This document shows, piece after piece, positions 1 through 6,146 of a stretch of DNA of 11,260 bases (positions are counted from its first letter, which is position 1; every line of letters starts with the position of its first letter). Position numbers and translations under genes: made by a program. This DNA comes from an uncultured Clostridia bacterium (lineage in GTDB: Bacteria; Bacillota; Clostridia; TANB77; CAG-508), in NCBI GenBank assembly GCA_934167685.1, contig CAKPLQ010000040.1:1-11260 (forward strand). Reading direction: 5' to 3'. Under the pieces are notes generated by a model. It made no database searches and had not been told where the DNA came from. It saw only the letters and a program-made list of their open reading frames with translations.

Positions 1-675
1 AAACAAAAAATGTTAAAGAGTGTATATCAAAATGGAGGGTTTTATGTAGGAAAATATGAAACAGGAATAGAAGATGCGCCAAAGACATCAGGTTCAGAAT
101 CAACAGCACCAACAGAAACACCAGTAATAAAACAAAATGCATATCCATATAATTATGTAACATGTAGTCAAGCACAGGCATTAGCTAGTGGTATGGTGAA
201 ATCAGAAAATTATACAAGTAGTTTAATGTTTGGAGTGCAGTGGGATTTAGTATTAAAGTATTTAGAGACAAAAGGAACAGCACAAGCAGATTTGAAAGAG
301 GATAGTACAAGTTGGGGAAATTACGAAAATAATTTATGGAATATAACAAATGCAAATTCTAAATATGCTATTTTAAATACAAGTAATTATACATTAGGAG
401 ATTGGACGAGCGGAGCGTATGGAGCAAAAGGTTCAAGTAAAAGTATATTATTATCAACAGGAGCAAGTGATACATTTAGTAAGCAGGGAATATATGATTT
501 AGCAGGAAATGTATTTGAGTGGACTCTAGAATATACCTCTGATTCGAACTTTCCTTGTGCCGGTCGTGGGGGCGATTACTTCTACGGTGGCAGCAGTAAT
601 CCAGCGGCCCACCGTTACGGCTACGATAAGACCATTTACAACGACGAAGTCGGCTTTCGTGTAGCACTTTATTAA
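1..675 (+). CDS. FGE-sulfatase/C-type-lectin-fold protein, 3' part; probable DGR target protein
   Basis: The reading frame is open to the window edge, so the gene is 5'-truncated here. The Met codon at 10 is probably internal, as no ribosome binding site precedes it. Counting from that Met, 221 residues are visible. The signature DLAGNVFEW (residues 163-171) and the terminal GFRVALY (215-221) are typical of formylglycine-generating-enzyme/sulfatase-modifying-factor domains, which adopt a C-type lectin fold. DGR variable proteins use the same fold. Residues about 176-221 are encoded by codons ending in C or T, with high GC. The preceding ~170 residues use A/T-ended codons such as aca, tta and gga. 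The central part is rich in Ser, Thr and Asn, as in secreted or surface proteins, but the N-terminus is out of view, so location is unknown. Enzymatic FGE activity is unlikely: the fold is probably used to bind a ligand. The domain call is strong; the DGR role is inferred from the codon pattern. Confidence 0.82.
   Translation, partial: KQKMLKSVYQNGGFYVGKYETGIEDAPKTSGSESTAPTETPVIKQNAYPYNYVTCSQAQALASGMVKSENYTSSLMFGVQWDLVLKYLETKGTAQADLKEDSTSWGNYENNLWNITNANSKYAILNTSNYTLGDWTSGAYGAKGSSKSILLSTGASDTFSKQGIYDLAGNVFEWTLEYTSDSNFPCAGRGGDYFYGGSSNPAAHRYGYDKTIYNDEVGFRVALY
533..672 (+). other. Probable DGR variable region (VR)
   Basis: A GC-rich block at the 3' end of the lectin-fold gene encodes GRGG, then DYFY, SS, H, YGYD and IYND separated by conserved residues, and ends in GFRVALY. 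The varied positions (residues 189-192, 195-196, 201, 203-206, 209-212) are coded by gat, tac, ttc, tac, agc, agt, cac, tac, ggc, tac, gat, att, tac, aac and gac. Each can be derived from AAC or AAT by changing adenines only. This is the expected product of adenine-directed mutagenic retrohoming from a template repeat with Asn codons. The conserved 3' end (ggctttcgtgtagcac) would match the initiation-of-mutagenic-homology end. The template repeat and reverse transcriptase are not in this window, so the call rests on codon pattern and protein fold. The exact left boundary is uncertain, about 523-560. Confidence 0.7.
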
Positions 676-678
676 ATC

Positions 679-815
679 GTAGCACTGAGTCCTGTACAGC
701 GATACTCTAGAATGGGCTCAACCAAAGAATTAAATATAAAAATCAGAACGAGAGGAAGACGGGTCGCACATGGTGCGAAGCAACAAGTGTGAGTCGTCTC
801 CAACCAAGTTGACGT
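679..815 (+). other. Non-coding GC-richer structured segment after the VR
   Basis: No ORF with a start signal is seen here, but composition is unlike the AT-rich surroundings. It contains an 8-base palindrome CTGTACAG (692-699) flanked by GAGT (687-690) and ACTC (704-707). A perfect hairpin TCGCAC-atg-GTGCGA (764-778) is enclosed by AGACG (757-761) and CGTCT (795-799). DGR target sites often have a hairpin just downstream of the VR that aids retrohoming, and the palindrome is in the right place for that. Equally, this could be part of an untranslated RNA. I recognise no RNA family. Confidence 0.45.
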
Positions 816-840
816 AAAATAGATTTTTGATATATTAAGT

Positions 841-882
841 AATAGTGTAGTGAGTTTTATACTTGCTATGCTATTTTATTTT
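841..882 (+). terminator. Rho-independent terminator-like hairpin
   Basis: AATAGTGTAGTGAG (841-854) pairs over all 14 positions with CTTGCTATGCTATT (862-875) if G-U pairs are allowed, with a 7-base loop, and is followed by a T-rich run (ttatttt). The G-U pairs form only in the plus-strand RNA; the opposite strand would have A-C mismatches. This suggests a real plus-strand RNA structure that ends transcripts from the lectin-fold gene or the segment after it. The stem is AT/GU-rich, so strength is uncertain. Confidence 0.55.
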
Positions 883-924
883 GGAATTTATATAAAAATG
901 TTACTGAATAATTTTTATAGGGAA

Positions 925-1100
925 TAGTTGAAATATAAGCTTTGAATGAAGTGGCGAATGTGCATGAAGAAATTTTAGAAATTCTTATGTAGTTTTATGG
1001 AAAGAGTTCACGATAGTGGAAGGGTGCCATAAAACAAATTAGAATTTCTTAAATTTCGTAATAAGCCGAGACATGTAATAAAAAGCTTATATTTAAACTA
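925..1100 (+). ncRNA. Candidate structured RNA (or palindromic element), family unknown
   Basis: Three nested stems are visible. Outer stem: AAATATAAGCTTT (931-943) pairs perfectly with 1082-1094, extended across one mismatch by TAGTT (925-929) with AACTA (1096-1100). Middle stem: 969-985 pairs with 1041-1057, with one T-T mismatch in 17. Inner stem: GTTTTATGG (992-1000) pairs perfectly with CCATAAAAC (1027-1035), around a 26-base loop that contains a possible small CAC/GTG hairpin. The unpaired segments between outer and middle stems (944-968 and 1058-1081) are asymmetric and less AT-rich, with a possible GGC (953-955)/GCC (1065-1067) pair. No coding frame crosses it. I compared it by eye with 6S, tmRNA, RNase P, SRP, T-box and common riboswitch cores and saw no match. 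A miniature inverted-repeat transposable element is the main alternative. The strand is assumed from neighbouring genes. Confidence 0.45.
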
Positions 1101-1161
1101 TTTATTTATATTAATTCTAAATAAAACATTAATTAGTAATACTAAAAATTGTAAAAAGGTC

Positions 1162-1190
1162 TTGCCAAATGTAGCAAGGTATGTTATATT
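1162..1190 (+). promoter_or_regulatory. Sigma-A-type promoter upstream of the Rpn remnant
   Basis: TTGCCA (1162-1167) and TATATT (1185-1190) are separated by 17 bases. A short inverted repeat CTTGC (1161-1165)/GCAAG (1174-1178) overlaps the -35 box and spacer and could be an operator. It drives the broken nuclease gene that follows. Confidence 0.6.
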
Positions 1191-1230
1191 AGATGTGTAC
1201 TGAATTTATAGTACGAAAAGCAACTTAGGA

Positions 1231-1721
1231 ATGGCAAAAGAAATTTTAAAGTCTTGATTTTTTTCAAAAGGTTTATTCAAAGAAAAGAAATCAATAATGA
1301 TGTAAAGTATTATTATATAGAATTGGAAAAGTTTAGAAAACAAAATCCAGATATGACAAAACAAATAAATCATTGGCTTTTATTTCTGGACATGGAGAGA
1401 AGGGAGTTGCTAGAAATGGCATGTGAGAAGAATGAAAAGGTTAGAAGGGCAGTTGATAATTATGAGGTTTTAATTGGAGATGAAGAGGTTAAAAGATTAG
1501 CAGAAATTAGACTGATGGCTAAACTGGAAGAGAAGTCTGCGCTGGATTGTGCTAGAGAAGAAGGCGAAGAACGTGGCAAGGAGATTGGAAGAAAAGAGGG
1601 CGAAGAACAAAATAGAAGAGAAATAGCCCAAAAGATGAAAAAACAAAAAATGCCAATAAAGCAAATTGCCGAAATAACTGGATTAAGTGAAAAAGAGATA
1701 GAGAAAATATCAGGAAAATAG
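1231..1721 (+). pseudogene. Rpn-family recombination-promoting nuclease/putative transposase, internally deleted remnant
   Basis: The open frame from 1254 (TTG) to 1721 gives 155 residues. These match the C-terminal half of Rpn/PD-(D/E)XK-family putative transposases: YYIELEKFRKQNPD, HWLLFLDMERREL, then GDEEVKRLAEIR, a charged helix with EEGEERGKEIGRKEGEE, and a last helix-turn-helix-like stretch (MPIKQIAEITGLSEKEIEKI). The catalytic PD-(D/E)XK domain that should come first is absent. An ATG at 1231 starts MAKEILKS and then a stop, in another frame. Such an octapeptide could be the original N-terminus, so I read this as one gene that lost its middle and its frame. The TTG at 1254 has no ribosome binding site. 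A good promoter still lies upstream. Intact Rpn proteins are DNA nucleases that stimulate recombination; this one should have no nuclease activity. Confidence 0.7.
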
Positions 1722-1733
1722 TATTGAATTTTA

Positions 1734-1816
1734 CACCATTTTTTAAAATCATATTTCAAAATTAAATCAAAAAACATTGACAAAAAAACATATAAAAATT
1801 ATAATACAAAATGGTG
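1734..1816. repeat. Inverted repeat flanking the pflB promoter
   Basis: CACCATTTT (1734-1742) and AAAATGGTG (1808-1816) are perfect 9-base inverted copies that bracket the pflB promoter. They could be two half-sites for a looping regulator, or chance in AT-rich DNA. The promoter-proximal copy lies in the first transcribed bases. No Rex-like TTGTTAA half-site is seen. Confidence 0.35.
1777..1805 (+). promoter_or_regulatory. Consensus sigma-A promoter for pflB
   Basis: A perfect TTGACA (1777-1782), a 17-base spacer, and a perfect TATAAT (1800-1805). Transcription would start near 1812, leaving a leader of about 60 bases before the pflB start at 1870. A fully consensus promoter fits a highly expressed fermentation enzyme. 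Confidence 0.85.
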
Positions 1817-1869
1817 AAAAATGATAAAAAGCAACAAGATTGGTAATAATAAAAATGGAGGTAGAAAAA

Positions 1870-4107
1870 ATGGATTTTGAACAATGGAATGGTTTTAATA
1901 AAGGGGAATGGAAAAGACAAATAGATGTAAGAAGCTTTATACAAAAAAATTACACACCATATGTTGGAGACTCAAGCTTTTTAACAGGAACAACAGAAAA
2001 AACAAAAAAATTATGGGACGAAGTATTAGAATTATACCAAAAAGAGCATGATGCACAAGGTGGAGTGCTAGACATAGACACAAAAACAATATCAACAGTA
2101 TCAGCACATGAAGCCGGATATATAGACAAAGACTTAGAAGAAATAGTAGGATTGCAAACAGATGCACCATTAAAAAGAGCAATAATGCCATTTGGTGGAA
2201 TCAGAATAGTAGAAAAATCATGCGAAGCATATGGAAGAGAAGTAGACCCAGAAACAGATAGAATATTCCATACAGCAAGAAAAACACACAATGATGGAGT
2301 ATTTGATGTATACACACCAGACATAAGAGCAGCAAGAAGTTCACACTTAATAACAGGACTTCCAGACGGATATGGAAGAGGAAGAATTATAGGAGACTAC
2401 AGAAGAGTCACATTATATGGTGTAGATGCATTAATAGCAGAGAAAAAAGAAGAATTAGAAATATTAAATGTAGATGACTTTACAGAAAAAGTAATAAGAG
2501 AAAGAGAAGAAATATCAGAACAAATAAAAGCACTTAACCAATTAAAAGTAATGGCAGAAAAATATGGATATGACATCTCTAGACCAGCAGGAAATGCAAA
2601 AGAAGCAATACAATGGTTATACTTTGGATACTTAGGAGCAGTAAAAGACCAAAATGGTGCTGCAATGAGTATTGGTAGAACATCAACATTCTTAGACATA
2701 TATATAGAAAGAGACTTAAAAAACGGAACACTAACAGAAGAAACAGCACAAGAATTAATGGACCACTTTATAATGAAATTAAGATTAGTAAGATTTTTAA
2801 GAACACCAGAATACAATGAACTATTCAGTGGAGACCCAGTATGGGTAACAGAAAGCATTGGTGGAATGGGAATTGATGGTAGAACATTAGTTACTAAAAA
2901 CTCATTCAGAGTATTACACTCATTAGAAAATTTAGGACCAGCTCCAGAGCCAAACCTAACAGTATTATGGTCAACAAGATTACCAGAAGGATTTAAGAGA
3001 TATACAGCAGATTTATCAATAAAAACATCTTCAATCCAATACGAAAATGATGATGTAATGAGAGCAACATTAGGAGATGACTATGGAATAGCATGTTGTG
3101 TATCACCTATGAAAATAGGAAAACAAATGCAATTCTTTGGAGCAAGAGCAAATTTAGCAAAAACATTATTATATGCAATCAACGGGGGTAAAGACGAAAA
3201 AACTGGAAAACAAGTTACACCAAAATTTGAACCAATCACATCAGAATATTTAAATTATGACGAAGTTATAGAAAAATTTGACCAAATGATGGACTATGTT
3301 GCAAAAATATATATAAAAGCTTTAAATGCAATACATTACATGCATGACAAATACTCATATGAAGCAATAGAAATGGCACTACATGATAAAGATGTAATTA
3401 GAACAATGGCATGTGGAGTTGCCGGATTATCAGTAGTTGCAGATTCACTTTCAGCAATCAAATATGCAAAAGTAAAAGTAATTAGAGACGAAAACGGATT
3501 AGCTGTAGACTATCAAGTAGAAGGAGAATACCCTCAATTTGGTAATGATGATGACAGAGTAGATACAATAGCAGTTGAAGTTGTTAGAAGATTCTTAAAT
3601 AAATTAAAGAAACATCCAACATATAGAGACTCAAAACACACATTATCAATATTAACAATCACATCAAATGTAGTATATGGAAAAGCAACAGGAAACACAC
3701 CAGACGGAAGACGCGCAGGAGCACCATTTGGACCTGGAGCAAACCCATTACATGGTAGAGATGTAAATGGAGCATTAGCAGTAATGAACTCAATTGCAAA
3801 ATTACCATTTGAAGATTCACAAGATGGAATTTCATATACATTTGCTATTACACCAGCAACATTAGGACAAGATGAAGAAACAAAAGTAAATAACTTAGTA
3901 AGTATGCTAGATGGATATTTTGCACAAACAGGGCATCACATCAATGTAAACGTATTTGATAGAGCATTACTAGAAGATGCTATGGAACATCCAGAAAAAT
4001 ATCCACAACTTACAATCAGAGTTTCAGGATATGCCGTACACTTTACAAAATTAACAAGAGAGCAACAATTGGATGTTATTAATAGAACAATTCATGAGAG
4101 AATTTAA
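1870..4107 (+). CDS. pflB: Pyruvate formate-lyase (formate C-acetyltransferase)
   Basis: Converts pyruvate and CoA to acetyl-CoA and formate by a glycyl-radical mechanism in the cytoplasm; it is the central step of anaerobic mixed-acid fermentation. From the ATG at 1870 the protein has 745 residues, close to the usual ~740-760. The start is fixed by GGAGG at 1857-1861; an upstream in-frame TTG at 1840 would add ten residues with no ribosome binding site. The adjacent catalytic cysteines are in GIACCVSPM (Cys409-Cys410). The C-terminal glycyl-radical loop is RVSGYAVHF, with the radical glycine at residue 720. The N-terminal part (EQWNGFNKGEWKRQIDVRSFIQKNYTPY, given here as EQWNGF...NYTPY) is typical of true PFL rather than glycerol dehydratase or choline lyase. 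The next gene is its activase, pflA. Codons are strongly A/T-ended. All key residues are present. Confidence 0.98.
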   Translation: MDFEQWNGFNKGEWKRQIDVRSFIQKNYTPYVGDSSFLTGTTEKTKKLWDEVLELYQKEHDAQGGVLDIDTKTISTVSAHEAGYIDKDLEEIVGLQTDAPLKRAIMPFGGIRIVEKSCEAYGREVDPETDRIFHTARKTHNDGVFDVYTPDIRAARSSHLITGLPDGYGRGRIIGDYRRVTLYGVDALIAEKKEELEILNVDDFTEKVIREREEISEQIKALNQLKVMAEKYGYDISRPAGNAKEAIQWLYFGYLGAVKDQNGAAMSIGRTSTFLDIYIERDLKNGTLTEETAQELMDHFIMKLRLVRFLRTPEYNELFSGDPVWVTESIGGMGIDGRTLVTKNSFRVLHSLENLGPAPEPNLTVLWSTRLPEGFKRYTADLSIKTSSIQYENDDVMRATLGDDYGIACCVSPMKIGKQMQFFGARANLAKTLLYAINGGKDEKTGKQVTPKFEPITSEYLNYDEVIEKFDQMMDYVAKIYIKALNAIHYMHDKYSYEAIEMALHDKDVIRTMACGVAGLSVVADSLSAIKYAKVKVIRDENGLAVDYQVEGEYPQFGNDDDRVDTIAVEVVRRFLNKLKKHPTYRDSKHTLSILTITSNVVYGKATGNTPDGRRAGAPFGPGANPLHGRDVNGALAVMNSIAKLPFEDSQDGISYTFAITPATLGQDEETKVNNLVSMLDGYFAQTGHHINVNVFDRALLEDAMEHPEKYPQLTIRVSGYAVHFTKLTREQQLDVINRTIHERI

Positions 4108-4126
4108 AAAATAATAGCAATTTGCT

Positions 4127-4172
4127 TAGTTAAAAATCATTCAAAATTTTCATTTTGGATGATTTTTGACTA
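4127..4172 (+). terminator. Long hairpin between pflB and pflA (attenuator or partial terminator)
   Basis: Two 21-base arms (4127-4147 and 4152-4172) pair fully around a tttc loop, with two G-U pairs that exist only in the plus-strand RNA. The 3' arm contains GATTTTT and is followed by AAATTTTATT. No separate promoter is evident between the genes, so readthrough probably makes pflA. The hairpin may lower pflA expression relative to pflB or protect the pflB 3' end, which fits the need for far less activase than lyase. Confidence 0.65.
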
Positions 4173-4195
4173 AATTTTATTAGAAAGAAGAGAAT

Positions 4196-4924
4196 ATGGA
4201 AAAAGATTTAAGATATTATGCAAAAATACATTCAGTAGAAAGTTTTGGAACAGTTGATGGACCAGGAATAAGATTTGTATTATTTTTACAAGGATGTCAT
4301 CTGCAATGCAAATACTGCCATAATAGAGACACATGGGATATGAATGGTGGAGAATACAAATCAGTAGATGAAATTATAGAAAAAATAAATAGATACAAAA
4401 ATTATATAATACCATCAGGTGGAGGAGTAACTGTAACAGGAGGAGAGCCATTATTACAATATAATTTTGTAACAGAATTATTTAAAAGATTGAAAGAGGA
4501 AGGAATATCAACCTGTATAGATACTTCTGGAATGGTAGGCTTAACAGAAGGAATAAAAGAGACTTTAAAATACACAGACTTAGTATTATTGGATATTAAA
4601 CACATTGATGAAGAAAAGTGCAAAGACCTTGTAGGATTTTCTAATAAAAGAGAATTAGAATTTGCAAAATATCTAAGTGACAATAATATCAAAATGTGGA
4701 TAAGGCAAGTCTTAGTACCAGGCTATACAGATGATGAAGCTGATTTAATTAGGCTTGGAGAGTTTATTAAATCACTAAAAACTGTAGAAAAAGTTCAGAT
4801 TTTACCATATCATAGTATGGGAAAATATAAGTGGGAAAATCTTGGATTAAAATATCCATTAGGAGGTGTGCGAGATGCAAACCAGGAGGATGTTGATAGA
4901 GCAAAGAAAATTTTAGGAGTATAG
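4196..4924 (+). CDS. pflA: Pyruvate formate-lyase-activating enzyme (radical SAM)
   Basis: Uses S-adenosylmethionine and a [4Fe-4S] cluster to abstract hydrogen from the PFL radical glycine and switch the lyase on under anaerobic conditions. The protein has 242 residues, near the usual ~245. The cluster motif CxxxCxxC is Cys34, Cys38 and Cys41 in GCHLQCKYCHNRDTWD. The N-terminal SVESFGTVDGPGIRFVLFLQ and the SAM-binding TGGEPLLQ (81-88) are characteristic of PflA. DIKHIDEEKC (133-142) and the C-terminal LPYHSMGKYKWENLG (203-217) are also typical. It follows pflB by 88 bases, with the hairpin in between. The ribosome binding site is weak (agaaag at 4182-4187), in keeping with lower expression than pflB. 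Confidence 0.97.
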   Translation: MEKDLRYYAKIHSVESFGTVDGPGIRFVLFLQGCHLQCKYCHNRDTWDMNGGEYKSVDEIIEKINRYKNYIIPSGGGVTVTGGEPLLQYNFVTELFKRLKEEGISTCIDTSGMVGLTEGIKETLKYTDLVLLDIKHIDEEKCKDLVGFSNKRELEFAKYLSDNNIKMWIRQVLVPGYTDDEADLIRLGEFIKSLKTVEKVQILPYHSMGKYKWENLGLKYPLGGVRDANQEDVDRAKKILGV

Positions 4925-4926
4925 TA

Positions 4927-4955
4927 TTTACATTTGTGCCTATTAGGTGTATAAT
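4927..4955 (+). promoter_or_regulatory. Sigma-A promoter for the 65-aa protein gene
   Basis: TTTACA (4927-4932), a 17-base spacer, and a perfect TATAAT (4950-4955), starting two bases after the pflA stop codon. The predicted mRNA would begin near 4962, where TCGGCT-ttt-AGCTGA (4961-4975, one G-U pair) forms a 5' hairpin that could stabilise a short message. Confidence 0.8.
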
Positions 4956-5013
4956 ATAAGTCGGCTTTTAGCTGAAAATAACTATTAATTATGCATCTAT
5001 GGAGGTAACAATT

Positions 5014-5211
5014 ATGATGGGAGAACGAACAACAAGAATGGAATCACATTACGAAGCAATTCAAGGTTTATTAAATTCCGACAAAGAACGCATAAGCCGG
5101 ATATTGTATGCACGTGAGGTGAAAACTTTGCGAAAAAGATTTCCGCAAGTAGAGATAAAAATAGAATCTATTTATAAAGGTTCACTCTATAATTGTGTAA
5201 TAAGTAAATAA
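5014..5211 (+). CDS. Small protein of unknown function, 65 aa
   Basis: Not recognised. The start at 5014 is set by GGAGG at 5001-5005, eight bases upstream; an in-frame ATG at 4999 overlaps that site and is unlikely. An ATG codon immediately follows (5017), so either could be used. The protein is charged, with a helical first half (ESHYEAIQGLLNSDKERIS) and a basic middle (REVKTLRKRFPQ). It ends in a short apparently beta-strand part (VEIKIESIYKGSLYNCVISK). There is no signal peptide or membrane segment. It has its own consensus-like promoter and a strong terminator, so it is a real monocistronic gene. Codons include cgc, cgg and cgt for Arg, unlike its AGA-rich neighbours, which might reflect different origin or expression. 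Function cannot be assigned. Confidence 0.75.
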   Translation: MMGERTTRMESHYEAIQGLLNSDKERISRILYAREVKTLRKRFPQVEIKIESIYKGSLYNCVISK

Positions 5212-5227
5212 CAAATAGTTAACCTAG

Positions 5228-5253
5228 AAAGGAACTGCATTGCAGTTCCTTTT
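5228..5253 (+). terminator. Rho-independent terminator after the 65-aa protein gene
   Basis: AAAGGAACTG (5228-5237), loop cattg, CAGTTCCTTT (5243-5252), with the T tract tttt ending at 5253. The stem is a perfect 10-base match. It isolates the small gene from the pyrH operon. Confidence 0.9.
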
Positions 5254-5299
5254 ATGCATTAAATAGTAACAGTAAATTAATAAAATTTTAAGAAAATAC

Positions 5300-5328
5300 T
5301 ACTAATTTTAATAAAAGTATGATAGAAT
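5300..5328 (+). promoter_or_regulatory. Possible extended -10 promoter for the pyrH operon
   Basis: TAGAAT (5323-5328) is preceded by TGA (5320-5322), giving an extended -10 (TGN) element. The -35 position (5300-5305, tactaa) is poor. It lies about 50 bases before pyrH and after the preceding terminator, so a promoter is needed here. Confidence 0.45.
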
Positions 5329-5380
5329 AGCAACGATAACAAGGAATATAATAATATTCCAAAGAAAGGATTGATACAAG

Positions 5381-6088
5381 ATGTCAGAAGCAAAGTATAA
5401 AAGAGTACTTTTAAAATTAAGTGGAGAAGCATTAGCAGGAGAGCAAAAAAATGGTGTGAACCCTGAAGTAATCGGCAAAATGTGTGATAAAATAAAAGAA
5501 GTAGTAGAAATGGGTGTTCAAGTAGCCATAGTTGTTGGAGGAGGAAACTTCTGGAGAGGAAGACAAGGAATGGAAATGGAAAGAACAACAGCAGACTACA
5601 TGGGAATGTTAGCAACAGCAATGAATGCATTAGCATTACAAGATGCATTAGAAGCAAGAGGAATATATTCAAGAGTGCAAACAGCAATCGAAATGAGAGA
5701 AATTGCTGAACCATTTATACAAAGAAAAGCAGAAAAACATTTAAATAGAGGAAGAGTAGTAATATTTGCATGCGGAACAGGTCATCCATATTTTACAACA
5801 GATACAGCAGCAGTATTAAGAGCAACAGAGATAAAGGCAGACATTATATTATTAGGAAAAGCAATAGATGCAGTATATTCAGCAGACCCTAAAATTCAAA
5901 AAGATGCAATTAAATTTGAAGAAATATCATATTTAGATGTATTAAATAAAGATTTAAAAGTTATGGATTCAACAGCAACAGCAATGTGTAGGGACAACAA
6001 CATTCCATTATTAGTATTTGGAATTGCAGATCCAGAAAATATAGTAAGAGCCGTTAAAGGCGAGAAAATAGGCACAATCGTGTCATAA
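5381..6088 (+). CDS. pyrH: UMP kinase (uridylate kinase)
   Basis: Phosphorylates UMP to UDP with ATP in pyrimidine nucleotide synthesis; it is a cytoplasmic hexamer of the amino-acid-kinase fold. The 235 residues are the usual length. Motifs: KLSGEAL (12-18), GGGNFWRG (53-60) for phosphate binding, TADYMGMLATAMNALAL (70-86), and GTGHPYFTTDTAAVLRA (132-148), followed by LGKAIDAVYSADP (158-170) at the nucleotide site. The ribosome binding site AAAGGA lies about 5364-5369. The common upstream partners rpsB and tsf are absent here, so this operon begins at pyrH. frr follows after a GC-rich hairpin. Confidence 0.98.
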   Translation: MSEAKYKRVLLKLSGEALAGEQKNGVNPEVIGKMCDKIKEVVEMGVQVAIVVGGGNFWRGRQGMEMERTTADYMGMLATAMNALALQDALEARGIYSRVQTAIEMREIAEPFIQRKAEKHLNRGRVVIFACGTGHPYFTTDTAAVLRATEIKADIILLGKAIDAVYSADPKIQKDAIKFEEISYLDVLNKDLKVMDSTATAMCRDNNIPLLVFGIADPENIVRAVKGEKIGTIVS

Positions 6089-6119
6089 TGCACCGATGAG
6101 AACCGGTCCCAACGGTGCA
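6089..6119 (+). promoter_or_regulatory. GC-rich stem-loop between pyrH and frr
   Basis: Starting at the base after the pyrH stop codon, TGCACCG (6089-6095) pairs perfectly with CGGTGCA (6113-6119). The 17-base loop contains the palindrome ACCGGT (6102-6107). There is no T tract, so it is not an intrinsic terminator; A-rich sequence and the frr ribosome binding site follow. It may be an mRNA processing or stability element, or a protein-binding site that tunes frr. Confidence 0.5.
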
Positions 6120-6146
6120 AAAATTAAAAATAAAGGAGAGAAAATT

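Noticed and set aside
476..685. Minus-strand ORF across the variable region
   Set aside because: It is a shadow of the lectin-fold gene with no start signals and an unnatural composition.
925..1100. T-box leader or known riboswitch
   Set aside because: The AGGGTGCC at 1021-1028 only superficially resembles the T-box core GGGTGGTACCGCG; no specifier or antiterminator layout, and the gene that follows is a nuclease remnant.
679..1240. DGR template repeat or reverse transcriptase just after the variable gene
   Set aside because: Neither strand of this stretch resembles the variable region with Asn codons, and no ORF of reverse-transcriptase size exists in the window.
1840..1869. Upstream TTG start for pflB
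   Set aside because: No ribosome binding site before it, while GGAGG sits correctly for the ATG at 1870, which begins the conserved N-terminus.
4999..5013. Upstream ATG start for the 65-aa protein
   Set aside because: This ATG overlaps the GGAGG that serves the ATG at 5014.
5277..5714. Minus-strand Leu/Phe-rich ORF over pyrH
   Set aside because: Like the other antisense frames here, it is a low-complexity mirror of an A-rich coding strand.
6089..6119. Hammerhead-like ribozyme (GATGAG in a stem-loop)
   Set aside because: The CUGANGA and GAAA core elements are not both present and only one closed stem exists.
6096..6146. 17-residue N-terminal extension of ribosome recycling factor
   Set aside because: The ATG at 6096 lies in the loop region of a hairpin without a ribosome binding site; AAAGGAGA precedes 6147.
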